Assembly: GCA_027625915.1 (NCBI GenBank)
Contig: JANTQA010000040.1
Location: 2,294,001-2,358,000, forward strand
Direction: 5' to 3'
Source of the DNA: Anaeramoeba flamelloides
Lineage: Eukaryota; Metamonada; Anaeramoebidae
Length of the DNA stretch: 64,000 bases
The notes beneath the pieces are model-generated. The model was not told where the DNA came from, did not search any database, and saw only the letters and a program-made list of their open reading frames with translations. How positions within the stretch are numbered: the stretch's first letter is position 1; every line of letters begins with the position of its first letter. Positions 36,324 to 50,600 of the stretch are shown here, in pieces. The position numbers and the translations under genes were made by a program.

Positions 36324-39300
36324 TTTTTTTTGAAATGCATTTAATTCATGTTTATTACCAGACTCATACGCTCACTTTTTTTTTAATTATCAAACACCAA
36401 ATTGTGCCAAAATATTATTTAAAAAAAGAAAAAACAATCAGGCGAAATATTTATTGATAAGATAGTCTACCGATCCCATCACAACTTCAATTTTATTTTT
36501 TTTATTACTTATTAAATATGAACAAAATGAATGTTTCGCAAGCATAATGATGAATAAATTGAAAAAAAAAAAAATAGCATTACGACTCAAATTTGTTAAA
36601 ATGCAGAAAACTTCTTAAATGCTTCTGGTTACTATTTACAAGCTTTTCAATTGTTTCAACTTATTTCAATAATTTAATATGCGCTTTTAATTTCCAAACA
36701 TAGCAACGTTCTTTCAAAATGCAAGTTTTTGGATTATTATTCGTTTCTGTTGTTTCTTTGATTCATTTTCCAAATATTTCTTTTTAAAAATTCATTTGTT
36801 TTCAGTCAAAAAAGAAATAATAAAGAAATAATATTGTAGTAATTGCCAAATTATTAATCCAAGAATAGCCAATAAAATAAATTTAATAAAATCGAAATAA
36901 TAAATAAGCTATAATCATATTTCTTTCCAAAATAAATCTTATTACAATTACTTCTTTTGATTTGATTTTATTTTTATTTTATAATCGTTTTAATTCTTAT
37001 TTTCTATTACATTTCACTATTATCAAACTTAATACAACGGTCGAAAAAAGTTTGATATTTCTAATGGGGTAGGAGAAATGAAAAAAAAAATGAAGATTTT
37101 TTCCTATATTCATAAAGAAGTAATTTGGGAATAAAAAAAGTCAAAATATAATTACTTGATGGATTCTTTGATTAAAATATCCATTGTTTAATTTTCCAAA
37201 CTATTAAATTATTCATTAGAACTTTATGAATTATCAAAAATTCTACAAATCAATTTTAAATAATATCCTATATCTTGGCTTTACTGTTGATTTCCGTTTT
37301 TCATTAAACTTAGATTTATCATAAAAAAATTGAAAAGTAACGAAAAAATTTCAATTGACTTGAAAGAACAAATTTTTTTTTTTGCAACCCACAAATTGTA
37401 AATAGTATATCTGTATTTTTGAAGTTTTTATGATAAAAATCTCATTTTAGAAGAAAATTTTCAATTGGTAAATGATGATTCAACTTTTATAAATATTAAA
37501 AACCTTAAAAAAAAAAAAAAATTCTTAATACGTGATCGTATAAATTTTGAGAAAAAAACTCTTATAAAAATTTAAGATAGAAATTCTAAAAAAACTTGAC
37601 TTTTGTTTTTCAATTTTTTAATTTTTTATTCCTAAAAGTGTTGATTGTTTTAATTTGAAAAAAAAAAATACTTTTCATTAGTTATATGTTTTAAATTTAT
37701 ATCCCTTAGCACCCCAAATATACTAAAAACATTTCAAACAAAATTTTTAATTTGAAATGTTATGAAAGGATTATAAGATAGACTATTTATAAGCAATTAT
37801 CTTAGAAAAAAAAATTTATAATTAAAAATTGTATATTTTCTTACAATAAAAATAAAAACTTGAAAAAAAATTTTCAACATTGTGAATTTTTTAGTGATTA
37901 TTGTGGTTTTGTTATTTTTCCAAATTTTGTAAGAATAAATTTTTTTTTTTTTGAAAAGTTTGTCTAGAAATCAAAAACCTCTCATTTTTAACATTTAAAA
38001 TACATCATACTTTACTTGAAATTTTTCTGGGGCACTTTGCACCTCAAAATTGCCTAAAATGCTTGATTAAATAATTTATTCATTAAAAAAGTTATATTGA
38101 CATTACATACAAAATTTTTTTTATCTACTGATTACCAATCAATATCAATATCTATATTTGTTTCGAAATAATTTAAAAACAAAAAAAATATAAATTAAAT
38201 TTGAAAAAAATTAGATTTTTTTTCATTGGAAAATTTGGAAATTTTTTCAACAAAGATTTTTTTCAATTTTAATGATTTGGCCCATAGTTCAAGTCAGATT
38301 AATAATTAATTTTTTTATTTTTATTTTTTACTATTTTTTAATTTTTGACTTTTTAAAATCTAGACATAAAATATAAAATTATTATTGAATAAGATACCAT
38401 ATATCAGAACCCTTTACATGATCTGTATTAATTTATAAAGGAAAAATTCAAATTTCAGAAATATTTTGTTCAAATTTTTACCAATAACTTAATGCAATAA
38501 AAAAAATTTGGTTTCGAAGATTATTTTATTATCTTGGAATAATATTTAAAAGTTGGTTTTTATTTTTTTTAAATTTAGGTATTATTATTTTATCGATTAA
38601 AAAGTAATTTATATTTGTTTTATTCCAATTTAATAAATGAAATTATTTTACAATTTTTTTTTTTTTTTTGTTTTTCAATTATTATCAATTGCTTAAATAA
38701 AAATTTTAGAAAATTAATCATATTAAAAATTTAATTTTGGTCTAAAGAAAGGTATTTCATTTTTCTCTTGATTGGATATGTATTATTGAAATTTTTTCGG
38801 AAATTTATTTTTTTATTTATTTTTTTTATCATAAAATTAGCTTAATTTATTGATTTATTATTATTAATAAATCAATTTATTTGGTTTTGAATTACTATTA
38901 CTGTAATAAAATTTCTGATTTAAAAAGTAATTCAAAATAAAACTTTAATAAAAATTAATTATTATTTATTTATCATTCAAAATAAATAGTAAAAATAATT
39001 AAACAAGCATAAAAAAGATAGAATAAATATAATCATAATATAAAAGTGGATATAATCAAAATAAATTAATGAAAAATAGAAAAGAAGAAGTAAAAGTAGA
39101 AGAGACAAAAAAATTGGGAAATATTTTACAAAAGAAAAAAAAAAAAAAAAAAAAGAATTTTTGGAGATTAAAATAGATTTCTCAGAAAGAGACAACCCAG
39201 ATTAAATATGGTTCAATTCCAAATAGTAATAATAATTGCTATTCTCCAAAATATTCAGGTAGCATTCTAAAATTAGATAAATCACGAAATAATACCAATA

Positions 39301-39636
39301 AGAAAAAATAATAAAATAATTAGGTATGAATGATGGCAACAAAAACTAGTTTGACAAAAGAAAAAATTGCTTTTCGAAACAATTAACAAAAATGAAAAAG
39401 ATCTCGAAAAACAGATGCTATTATCAAAAAAATAAACTACATTTGAAAATCGTAAAATAAAGGAGATTATTTGACTTAAAAACCGAATCAACTTTTTTTG
39501 TTGTTTTTTTTTCGTTTTTTGAAAATCGATTGGCAAAGATCAAAACCCTTTCTAAAATTGAATGTTTTTGAAAAAGGGAACTCTAGAAAGATCATTGGTA
39601 ATACAACACAGGTTGATTGAATTGATTTAAAACAAG
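36324..39636. other. AT-rich intergenic region
   Basis: About 3.3 kb with no supported gene. Frames at 38977 and 39282 (minus strand) are Phe/Leu/Ile-rich readings. The upstream exon of the small gene at 36.1 kb may lie in its first few hundred bases. Confidence 0.55.
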
Positions 39637-40215
39637 TCAATTTTTAAACATACAAAATGTTGTGTTGGGGGTTGTTCGGTGGGTTGTTGGAGAACAAGAA
39701 AGACTCCCAAGCCCAGCACCAATAGTCTTCTTTTCATAACAAACAAAATTTCGATCAAGGACAACAGGGCATTTTGTCCTTTTTGGTGGTGAAAATGCGA
39801 GTTGTTCTTGATTTGAATTAGTATAATTTGATCGTGGTATTTCTTTCCATTCAAGATCAATTGAATCAGAAAGGCTTTCGTTTCTTTCGTATTTGGAAAA
39901 AATTGAAGAAAGTTTTGTTGGAAACACACACCTATTAATTTTTTGTGTCAGGCGTTTTTTGATTTTTTTTTTTTGTAATTTATTGTTTTTGTGAAATTAA
40001 AAAAATGAGAAAGAACAATAAAAAAGAAACGAAAAAATAAAAAATTGTTTTTCTTTGATTTACTTGTTCTGTTTTAAAGGCTTTGGGACAACCAATTTGT
40101 TTTTGTTCGTTTGGGTATTTGGGGTGATGTTGTTCACTTTTTGCAAGTTCTTAATGTTTCTTGTTTTAGAGATCGAGTTGGTTTGATTTTTTTCCAATTT
40201 TGTTTTCTGAAACAT
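39637..40215 (-). CDS. small unrecognised protein, two exons
   Basis: Exon 1 is 40215-40064 (ATG, then FQKTKLEKNQTNSIS; GTAAAT donor). Exon 2 most likely starts at 39883, after a pyrimidine-rich stretch and AAAG, and runs to a TGA at 39637, giving 132 residues. An acceptor 9 nt further on is equally in phase. An AG at about 39932 gives a larger open exon but the wrong phase. The protein is hydrophilic: an Asn/Lys-rich N-terminus, then ESLSDSIDLEWKEIPRS, PPKRTKCPVVLDRNFVC and a Ser/Thr/Pro-rich tail with four Cys in the second half. No signal peptide, membrane segment or known domain is visible. The gene is short and I cannot assign a role. Confidence 0.5.
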
Positions 40216-43200
40216 AAGGGTGTTGGCTAGTGATTACTTTTAAGGAGTGTTTGAAAACAAAACCAAAAAAAAGAGAAAGAAAAAAAGATTCAAAAAATGA
40301 AATTAAAAAGCCAATTTAAACATGTTATAAAATGCAGAGTGTGAACAAAATATAATTAATTCTCAGTTAAGCAAAGTTTAATCATTAATATAAAATTAAT
40401 TTGTCTTTTAGGTTTTGATGTTATTAAAATAAACTAAAAAATTTTTCAAACTTATATTACAAACTTAAGTGACCAGAGTAACTCTAGATTCGTAAATCAT
40501 TAAAGTGTGTTGTAATTGATCGTAAATTATATTTGTAAGATACACGATTTACATGGATCTGGAAAATCTTTGATCGAATATTATTGAACAATAAATTACT
40601 ACATTTTTAACTAATGATCATTATTAAAAATTTTTCATTTTGAAAATTTTTTTTTTTTTAATATTTTTTTCCAAATCTCAAAATAGAAACCTCAAAATAC
40701 AGTATTCAGGTATTTAATAATTCATATTTAGAACTTCCAAAAGAAACTATTTTTTCCAATTTTTTAATTTCAATGATTAACTTAATAACCATCAACCTAA
40801 AAACCCAAAAACTGAGATTTTTGGTTTCCTTATTAAAAAGTTAATTGTAACATTAATATATTTCCAATATTTCAGAAATAATTTGTCAAAAGAATCTATT
40901 TGTTAATTATTTAATTTTTGAAAAAAATTGAATTTTTTAGCCATTAATCGATATTCCCTAACAAATTTAAGACAGATATTTTGCAACTTTGTATTCTGAA
41001 TTATTGAATATTTCAACCATGAAATTTGTGGTGAGTATTCAGATTATTTTCTCAAATTCTAAAAGTTTTTTACTAATACAAGAATTATTTTTAATTAATG
41101 ATATCAATAAATGATCCTATTTTACTAATAGAATTTTTTTTAGAGACATTCGAATCATTGTGCGTTAATGCAATTACGTCACCAATAACAACCTAGTTTA
41201 ATTTTGGTCTTCTCCTGGGAAGATGTTAATCCCTTAAAACATTGTTTTTTTTTTATTGAAAACCTTGCATTAAATGATCTCAAGTAAACAACATCAAACA
41301 GTAAGCAAATATGTTATTAGTTTCAAAAAGTTCAATTATTGAAAAATTAAAATCTAAAAATGAAGTATCAAATTGAAATTTTTTTCTAATAAAATAGCCT
41401 GGGATTTTTGTAAAAATTTATATCATTTAATACAAAAAATTTCAGAAAACAATTGAGAAATATTTGTAAAATTTTACAAAATAATACCTTTTAAAAAAAT
41501 GATTAAACCTATAAGGAATATACCTTCAAAATTTGCCTGATCTTAAGTATACTATTGGGTAATGAATTAAATATTCATATTCAAACTAGAAGAAAAAATA
41601 GTATGTGGTTTAATTTACAATTGAGGTTTTCGAGATTTATAATATTTATTTTTGAACATATACAATGACCAAAAAAACATGTTTCAAAAGCATCTAGTCT
41701 GTATTTCATAATAAAATCAGTATTTTTTGACTTCTTGTTCCTCTGCAAACGCCCAATTCACTAAACGATATAGTACCTAAATTCAAATCACTTTTGAAGG
41801 CAAACTACTTGATATTTTTAAGTAAAAAAATAAACATTAGAAATGCAATTTCTTCAAATTTTTTGATGAATTTTCTCAGTACTTTTGTAGAAAATGTTTG
41901 AGTTTTTTGATGAAAAAAAATAACAGTAATTTTTTGAGAAAGAATTTTCAATTTGATCCTTCATTTTTGAATAAAAAATTTTTCAATTATAGAACTTTTA
42001 GAAATTAATAAAATAGTTTATTGTTGTTTATTACCAGTTTATTTAATCGATGAGTGTAAAATATCTATAAAAAACATGCCTATGAAGTCGAAACATCGAT
42101 TATACTTTGAATGTAGGTATTATTTTGACAATATTAAATAAGAAAGAAATCAGAAATTCAATTATATTATTTTCAAGTTGAATATATAATAACAATTTTG
42201 ATTTATATCGCTTCCCGGATTTTTAACATTTATATATTAGAAAAAATGTTTAAGAATTGTCAAATTATTGATTTGAAGAAAAAAAAAAAGAAAAGTTTTA
42301 GTTTTTCAGAAGAATCTTTTAAAAATAAAACTGTATTAATTTTTGAAGACATTTATGTTTATGTTTGTATCAAATTATATTAATCATAAGTCTATTTATT
42401 AAATTACAAAAAAAAAAAATAATCTGATCAATTTAAAAAAAGAACATTATATTTGCAAAAAATTCAAGAATTTAGCAAAATTAGTTTTTTTTTATCAGAG
42501 AAATTTTAAGTATAAATTTCCAATAATGAGACTTTCAGATTGAAAAATATAACCCTCAAAATATGAATAGAAATATATATGAGTTGATCATCTATTAAAT
42601 TTTTTTGAAACAATTGTAAAATCACTAATTATTTATTCTTGGTATTAATAATCTTAAAATAAGAAAATACTTATAAATACAACAATAATTACTTTATCAA
42701 GTTCTAAATCATAATTTTCCTGAATAAAATAATGATATTACTATTATTTAATTTTTTTATCTTTGAAAAGATAATTAATTAAAAAAAAAAGATTTCAAAT
42801 AACAAAAAAAAAATATTTCTAATAAAAAAACTAAACTCAAAAATTTTAAAACATTTATTTGAATTAATTAGTAAACGGTACTAATAAAAAAAAGAAAATA
42901 CACAATTTTAACCATTTTTAAATGAGTTAAAAGAATCAAGATATTATAGTTTCATTTTATTTAGTAATAATTTTTGGTTTTGAACTATTTTTAATCATTT
43001 TTTGGTTTTTATTTTATTTTTTTTTTTTCATTTTATTATGAATTATCAAACCTATTTTATTTGATCTGATATTTTTTTTCAAATTATAGATACTTTGTTA
43101 ATGTTTATATCCTTTATAAATATATAAAATGAAATAAAATCAATTTAAACTATATCTTAAATGAGTGGTTAATAATTGTTAATGAAATTTTCACTAATTT

Positions 43201-44669
43201 TCCAATATTTATATATTTTTAGTTGTTTTTATGTTCATTAATAAAAATTATTAAAAAAATTTTTAGTATTAAAATTAATAGTAAATATAATTGAGAATAC
43301 TTATAACATTTATTTAATTTGATTTTTTTTCAAAAATTGAATTTTTATTTATTAAAATTTGCGAATTGGAGTCGAATTTACTTACGATTTGAATTTAATT
43401 AAAATTTAAGAAATACTACTTTTATTTACCCATTTGGTTTTATTATTTTAATAAACTATATAACTATTTTTTCTTGGTAAGAAATACAATTTTAATTCTT
43501 TTGAATTTTTAATAGTAAATATTATCTTTTTAAAAGAAAATACAAACTATTTTTTTTATGAATGTATATTTTAGAGTTTCAAATTATTTATTTTTCAAAT
43601 TTAATTTTTTTAAAAAAAATAACAAAATAAAAAAAGAAAATTATTAAAACCTAGATAAAATGATTTTGATCTAATAAGATTATAAAAAAGAGAAATTTTT
43701 TTTTCCCCCTTTCATCAATTTTTTTTCATAAATTTTTTTATTTACTACTCGTTTGAAAAATATTTCTAATCTTATAAATTTCATACAAATTAATGATTTT
43801 TGATTTTTTATCACTAAAAAAATATCAAATTAAGTTATTTTCATTGTTTTGCAAAGTTGAAACCTTCGAAACTTCTGGAAAAAAACCTGAATTTTCATTA
43901 AGTTAACAAAACCATAATAATGATACTTCAATCTTATGAAATTATTCCTATCATCCTTGTTGTGATTATCAACACTATTTTAAAAAACTTTTATCATAAG
44001 TTGAAATATCTGAATTTTCTATATAACAAATAAATTCAAATAAATTGTTTGAAAATTATTATTTTCTTTTTTGATAATTTTTTTACCTCTGCTTTGATAA
44101 CGTATTTTATTAGTTTAAATGTTTAGAAACTTTTTAAAATTAGTTAAACTTTCAAAATATTCTTTGATAAGAACTTATTTAAAAGTGTAGTTCTAAGATT
44201 TTCAAAATTGGAAATTGAACTTTAAATCATTAATAAATTTTTTTGAATTCATTAGTATAAAAAAAAACATATAAAAATGATCAAATCCAAAAATTTTGAA
44301 TATCTTTTTCTTCCAATTTAAAATAAAGAGAAATTAGCAAATGGGTTTTTGTCATATTAATATATTTTACCGTTTTTCAAAAACATTCATTAAATTATTT
44401 CAAAGTATTAATATTAGCTAAAGAAAAAAAAAAAAAAAAGTTTTTCTTTCAAAAATCTAAAAAAAAACAAAAAAATGAGTTTATAATCAGATCTTTTATT
44501 ATATTTAAATATTAATATATAAAATTATTGGAAATTTGAAAATAAATAATAACTTTGATTTTGTAAAAGGATTTCTAATTAAACGAAAAAAAAAAAAAAA
44601 AGAAAATTAAAATAAAAAATCAAATATAAAAATAAAAAATAAAAAAAGAAAAAAAAAATAGTAATAATT
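40216..44669. other. AT-rich intergenic region
   Basis: About 4.5 kb between the start of the 39.6-kb gene and the 3' end of the Furry gene. Contains repeat C copy 2. A ~55-bp piece at 41540-41600 (GTATACTATTGGGTA core) recurs at 54205-54270. No gene is supported. Confidence 0.6.
40470..41270 (+). repeat. dispersed repeat C, copy 2
   Basis: Collinear with 25135-25960, same orientation, with many substitutions and small indels. The clearest anchor is GATGTTAATCCCTTAAAA near 41225. Confidence 0.7.
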
Positions 44670-47600
44670 TTAATTAATTTGATCTGATAGCATTTTTTCA
44701 AAATCCTTTAATTCGTCATCTATATTGTCAATATTTTCGTCGTCTGATTCTGTATTTAAATTATTGTCGTTGATATCATCTTCATCATTAAAAGTGTCAT
44801 TGACCTTGGTTAACTGTTCAATTAATTCCTGTTGGGATAAATTAGCTTCTGAGTTTTGCTCGAAATTAAATTCAGAATTGGTTTCTTCAGACATTTGAGA
44901 ATTTTCTGATTTTTTAGTTGATTCATTTTCGGAATCAGAATTTAATAGTTTCAATAGGCTTGACAATTTTTTTTGTCTGTCTTGTTTTTTAGGTTTAATT
45001 TTTATTGTATCACCAGAATAGTTTGAAAAGAATTTATCATTATTGTTGGTTATTTCATTTTCAAAATTTTGGAAAAAGTCTTCTTCAGAGCCAGAAAAGG
45101 AATGGTTAGAAAATGAATCCTCATAGGGCTCTGTTGTATAATCTTGGTTCTCCGAGTTGTTCTGGTCCATAAAATTAAGGAAATCGTCGTCGTTTTCATC
45201 TTCAAAGTACATATCATCTTTGTTCATGCGCGTTTTCCTATTATTACGCTGACTCTTGATAATTTTTTTATTCTCGGTATTAGCATTGCTATTGTTATCA
45301 TCGTTATCATTTTTCTCAGTGCCTGCATTTTCTGATAATATTAAATTTCTTGTAAACTTTTCTTCTTCGAGTTTTATTTTCCTTTCTTTTTCTTCTTCTT
45401 TTCTTTTTTGTAATTCAATTTTTTCTTGTTCGATTTGCTTTCTCTTTTCTAATAACTCTTCAAAGTCAATTAATTTTGGCAAGTTCACTATTCCCTTATA
45501 AATTGGGTTTAACTCTAATTGTTCACTTTTATCTTTAATCTTCAATTCTTCAAAATTTAGCATATTCTTTTTTTTAAATACAGTTTTATGATCAACGGCT
45601 AATCTTCTCGAGGATTTAGTACTTTTTTTTTTCGATGACAAGAATTTTTTAAGAATCATTGTTACTTGGCTTGTATATTGATTACCAATATTTGCAAGAA
45701 TCGAAGAAAATAGATTATTATCAAGGGGGTTAATGATGCTTTTATTGATTTTAAGGTTTTTAAAAATTGAATTAAATAATAAAATATATTCGATTTTATA
45801 TTCGCTTAAATGGTTCCCAATCATTTGAATTAAATAAGTAAATAAATCAAGTTTTAATTTATCATCCAAAATTAATTCGAAATTGGTAGACAAATCCTCT
45901 AAGAATTCTTTAACAGTTTGATAATGCTCATTTTGATAATTATTAAATATCTTTGATAGGGGTTCTAAATTTAGTTTATTCGAACTAAAACTAATGTTTT
46001 TGGCTATTTTGATACTTTGTTCATTCATTTTCTTATTTTGTTTATTAATTCTTTTTTTTTCTTCATCATATTTTTCTTTTTCAGATTCGTCATCATCATC
46101 TTCTTCATTTTGTTCACTAATTTTTTTTAATTTTTCTTTTTTAATACTTAATTGGTTTGTTAAATTTTTTAATAGATAAGGTAATACCGCAAATAAATTA
46201 TTAAAATAATATTGAATCCCGTTTTGAATAATTGAATTTTTTGGCTTTGAAAGTAAAACAGTAAAAATTTTGATCGTTTTGTCATGGGTTTCATTATAGT
46301 TAAATCCATTCAATAAATTTGATTGTATTGAAGGCTGATCTAAATTTTTTATTAATTTCTTATTTACTATTTCTTTTTTGGATTTTTTTACAATATGAAT
46401 GTAAGTTTTATTATTGATGAAATGTTTTTTTAAAAAAACATAAAAAATATCCAAAATTAATTTTAAAACTTTATAATTTTGACATTTCAATAAGTAAGTT
46501 AAACACCAAAATACTTCTGGAACCTGATCAATATTTTGAGAATTTTGTATTAAAGTTTTAAGAGTTTTTAAATTTTCTATTAAAATCCATGTGTGTTTTG
46601 GTGTCTTTGAATATATGTCATTCAAAATAAATTGAATATTATTAATTAATTCTTTAATTTCGTAAATATTATTTCCATTTTTATTCTTATTATCATTTTC
46701 TTCTTGATCATTTACATTTTCTTCTTGATCATTTACATTTTCATTTTCATTTTCATTTTCATTATTATTCTCATGATCATTTTTATCCTGATTCTTAATT
46801 GCAATCAAATTTCTATAAATTTGATTACATTTAGATATAATATAAAGATGTTTAAAATTTTCAAAATAATTTTTTTTCCAAATAAGCCAAGTAAAGCATT
46901 CTTCTAACCATTTATTAATAATTTCTGAATCAATTATTTTAAAAAAATTGAATAAGGAATTTAAAAAATTCTTTAATTTTATTTCAGAATTCAAAAATAT
47001 TTTATTATGAGTCACAATTTCAGAACCCCAAAATATATCATTGTCAAATTTACTATTCAGATCATTTACTAAATTTAAAGACTTTTTTAATAAAGTTAAA
47101 TTTGATTTGAATTGATCTTGAGAACAAAATTTCAAAATTAAGTTTGATAATAATAATTTTGCATGATCTCTAACAAATTGATTATAATGGTCCAAGCCCA
47201 GGATTGAAATATTTAAAATTATGGGTAATTTCTTTTTCAAAAAAGTAATTGGTATATTTATTATTGTTTCACTAAGTACAATTATTACCAAATCTAATCG
47301 AGTGATCTTATTCATTGAATAATTTTTTAAATCATCGCCAGAATTTGTAATTTTTAATTGAGATGATTTCTTCCTATTACTGTTATTATTAGATTCCATC
47401 ATATTACTGCCACTACCACTACTAATATTAATACTAATACTGCTGCTATTTAATGGTTGATTTTGTAATTGATAAAATGAAGTCTGCTTTGATGCAATGG
47501 AATTAAAGCTATTTACTTTATGAAAAATTTTATTGCTAGGATTATTTTTTTTAAAAATGTCTATTTCGTTTTTATATTTGCCCTGTATTTTAAATATTTG

Positions 47601-50600
47601 TAAATGCTTTGTTTTTAAAAATACTTTAAAAATTTTTAATTTACAATTAATATTTAAATGGTGGATGATTGTTTTGATGCTAGTCAGAATGGGTATTTTT
47701 ATTCTACCTAGCCCACAAGAAAACAAGTTCTTTGCAATGCCAAATGAATTTTTGGGCTTTGATGCAAGTGCCGACCATAAATGGTTTAATAAACTTATAT
47801 TCTTTGGTGGGTATTTGGTGCTAATTTTTAATAAATTCAAAAAAATTGTGGTAAATTTCTTTTTTAATTTCTTATCTGTGTTATCAAATTCAAATTGCTT
47901 GACCCATGGTATGATATATCCCAGAATGCACGATCCGTCTTCAATTTTTGTTAATTTGGTTTTGTTTCCTTCAGCCTCTTGCAAATTCTTATAATAGTTA
48001 ATGCAATTATTATTCAATTTTTGATAAATCTCCAATGCAATTTTCACTAATTGATAAGAATGCTTGGGAAAGTTATTGGACAAGAATAAACTAAATTTTT
48101 TCCTTTCTTCGTTTAATCTTTGGACAATGTATGCCTTATGTATGTTAAATATCGAGATATAATTTAAATTATTTTTAAAGATCAAATCATTGAAGTGCAA
48201 TTTGCATAATTGGATCATCAGGCCTCTTATCTTTGGATCATCGTTACCAATATTATAGATTATAAAATTAAATAATTTGGATTTTTTTAATTTTGTATTT
48301 TTATTTAGCAATTCTTGTGCTATGGAAATTATGAAGCCCTTGGAATACAGCAAGTTTATTGAATAACATTCATTTAAATAGATATTAAATAGTGTTTTGC
48401 TGTTGTTTTTGAAATAATTTTGGATTGACTTGCATCCTATTTTTTGGATTAATTGGCTATTGTTTGGCTGGCAAATTCGATTAAAAAATTGGAAAACCTT
48501 ATTGTTCTTAAAATGGTACTTTTTATTTTTAGCGTTGAAATCGTCCCTATTGAAAATTTTGCCGATTAGGCATAGTTCGATACACTGCAAAGTTAAAAAT
48601 TCGATCGAATTTAATATTGCTTCGATCGCTTCTTTAATCGAATGTGAGTTTTTGTCTCTTTTATTCTGGAGCTTATTTTCAAATTGTTCAATCAATTTTT
48701 CGCGATCCCTTTTATTTTCTTTATTGAGCCCGCTCCATTTAACGAGATTATTAAACAAATTTTCTCTGTCGGTCAATGTGCAATTTAAGTTATTGATTTC
48801 ATTTAACAGCAAATATTTTCTTAAAGTGGTGAGCATATCCTTTTTTAAAAGCAAATAATCTATATTAATTTCCCTTCTGTTATCTTCGCTGTTATTAGTA
48901 TTGCTGTTGATGATCATGCTGCTGTTACTCTCATTTTTACTAGTGTTGCTGCTGCTGCTGTTGATGCTGTTTTTGCGCTTGCTTGTGATCATAAACTCAA
49001 TGTTATTGAAATACTTTATTAAGGCATTTATATGTGTAAAAATGATCTTTCTAATTTTTTCATTGTTTAAAAAGATCTTTTTATGCATGTTATCCAAAAA
49101 CAATCGATAAATTGTCGTTATAGTAGAGAGAAAATATATTTTATTTTTCGTATCTTTTAATTTGTTGTTATTCCTTTCCCTCCCAAATAGAATTCCATTT
49201 CTTTGTGTCGAAATCATTTGATCAAAGATCTCGAATCCATAGGTATTTAATTTTGAGATCGTCTCCAAAATAAATTCTTTATTTTTTTTCAAATAATTGT
49301 TCTTTAAAAATGGTATTATTAATAATAAAAAGTTTTTTATTTGGCTTAATTCCACGATTTTATTCGAGCAGCAACTCGACAAAAGTATTAAATAATTTTT
49401 CCATTGAATTAAATTCTTTTCAAATTCATATTTTTCTTTCATTTTATTTCGATTTTTGTTTTTGTGTTTCCTCATTTTTTCATTGTTGTTATGTTTTAAA
49501 TTGCGACTATTCTTGTTTGTGTTGGTATTGCTATTATTCATTGATGATGAATTCGAATTTGGGATCATTGTTTCAATTTTAAATTTTTTAAATATTTTAT
49601 TATTCAAGTTTTCAAATTTAATAATTAATTGCTTATATAATAATTTGATGGTATTTGGTTCGTGCTTTATATATTGTTTAATGGCATCCGAGAGGAATTT
49701 AATCCAAATAAATTCATTCTCTTCTTGATCTTTATTTATTTGTGTCTTTAATTGATTCAAAATTTCTTCAATTTGTAAATCATTGAAATTATTCTTATTG
49801 TTGTTGGTGTTGGTTTGATTTTGGATAAATTTCTTTTTTTGAAAGTAATAATCATCATTTGTAAAAATTGAATCAAAGGAATAGTACAAATATTCATTAT
49901 CAGTATTGAAAAAAAAAACATATAATTTAATAATGATGTCAATAAGTGTTTTTTTCTTTTTTTTTTTCTTTTGCTTTTGCTTTTGCTTTTGCTTTTGCTT
50001 TTGCTTTTGCTTTTGCTTTTGCTTTTGCTTTTGCTTTTGCTTTTTCTTTTGGTGTTTGTTTTTGTTTGTATTTTTCATTTTCTTTTTCTTTTTCTCTTTC
50101 TTTTTCTCATCATCATTCTGATCTTCCTTTTCTTCCTGGTTTATTTTCACAATTAAAAGTAGACAATCCCAAGAAATCGTTCTTATTTTATTTTTATGGA
50201 AAGAAAGCAAAATTAAGCAGAGTGATAAAAGTTGATTAGGAATAAACTGTTTTACTAAATGGTTGTGTCTAAAATCACTAATGATTTTTAAGAGGCTAAT
50301 ATCATTAATTTTTTTGTCTTCTAATATGGATTGATACCACATTTCAAGTAAATGATTCAATTTCAGCATCGAAAGATAGATTAATTCCTTATACTCAAAA
50401 TCAATTCTATTGATAAATAGTCCGTACTCCTGTAAAACACAGGCCCTGTATTCTGGAAATTGTTCAACGATTCTGATTAAGCAATTAGATGCCTGATTAC
50501 TAATTTCTGTAATTTGATGAAAGGTTAATTTTAATATGATGTTAATTATATTATCAATTTTAGGGATAATTGTTGGTATTAATTTTAAAAATATTACCAA

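Noticed and set aside
39627-39929. 100-codon alternative frame over the 39.6-kb gene
   Set aside because: Hydrophobic, less coding-like codon choice, and out of phase with the ATG-containing upstream exon.
49906-50239. Plus-strand poly-(CF), poly-(AF) and poly-L frames
   Set aside because: Three frames across the (CTTTTG)n repeat, antisense to the KQ repeat of the Furry-like gene.
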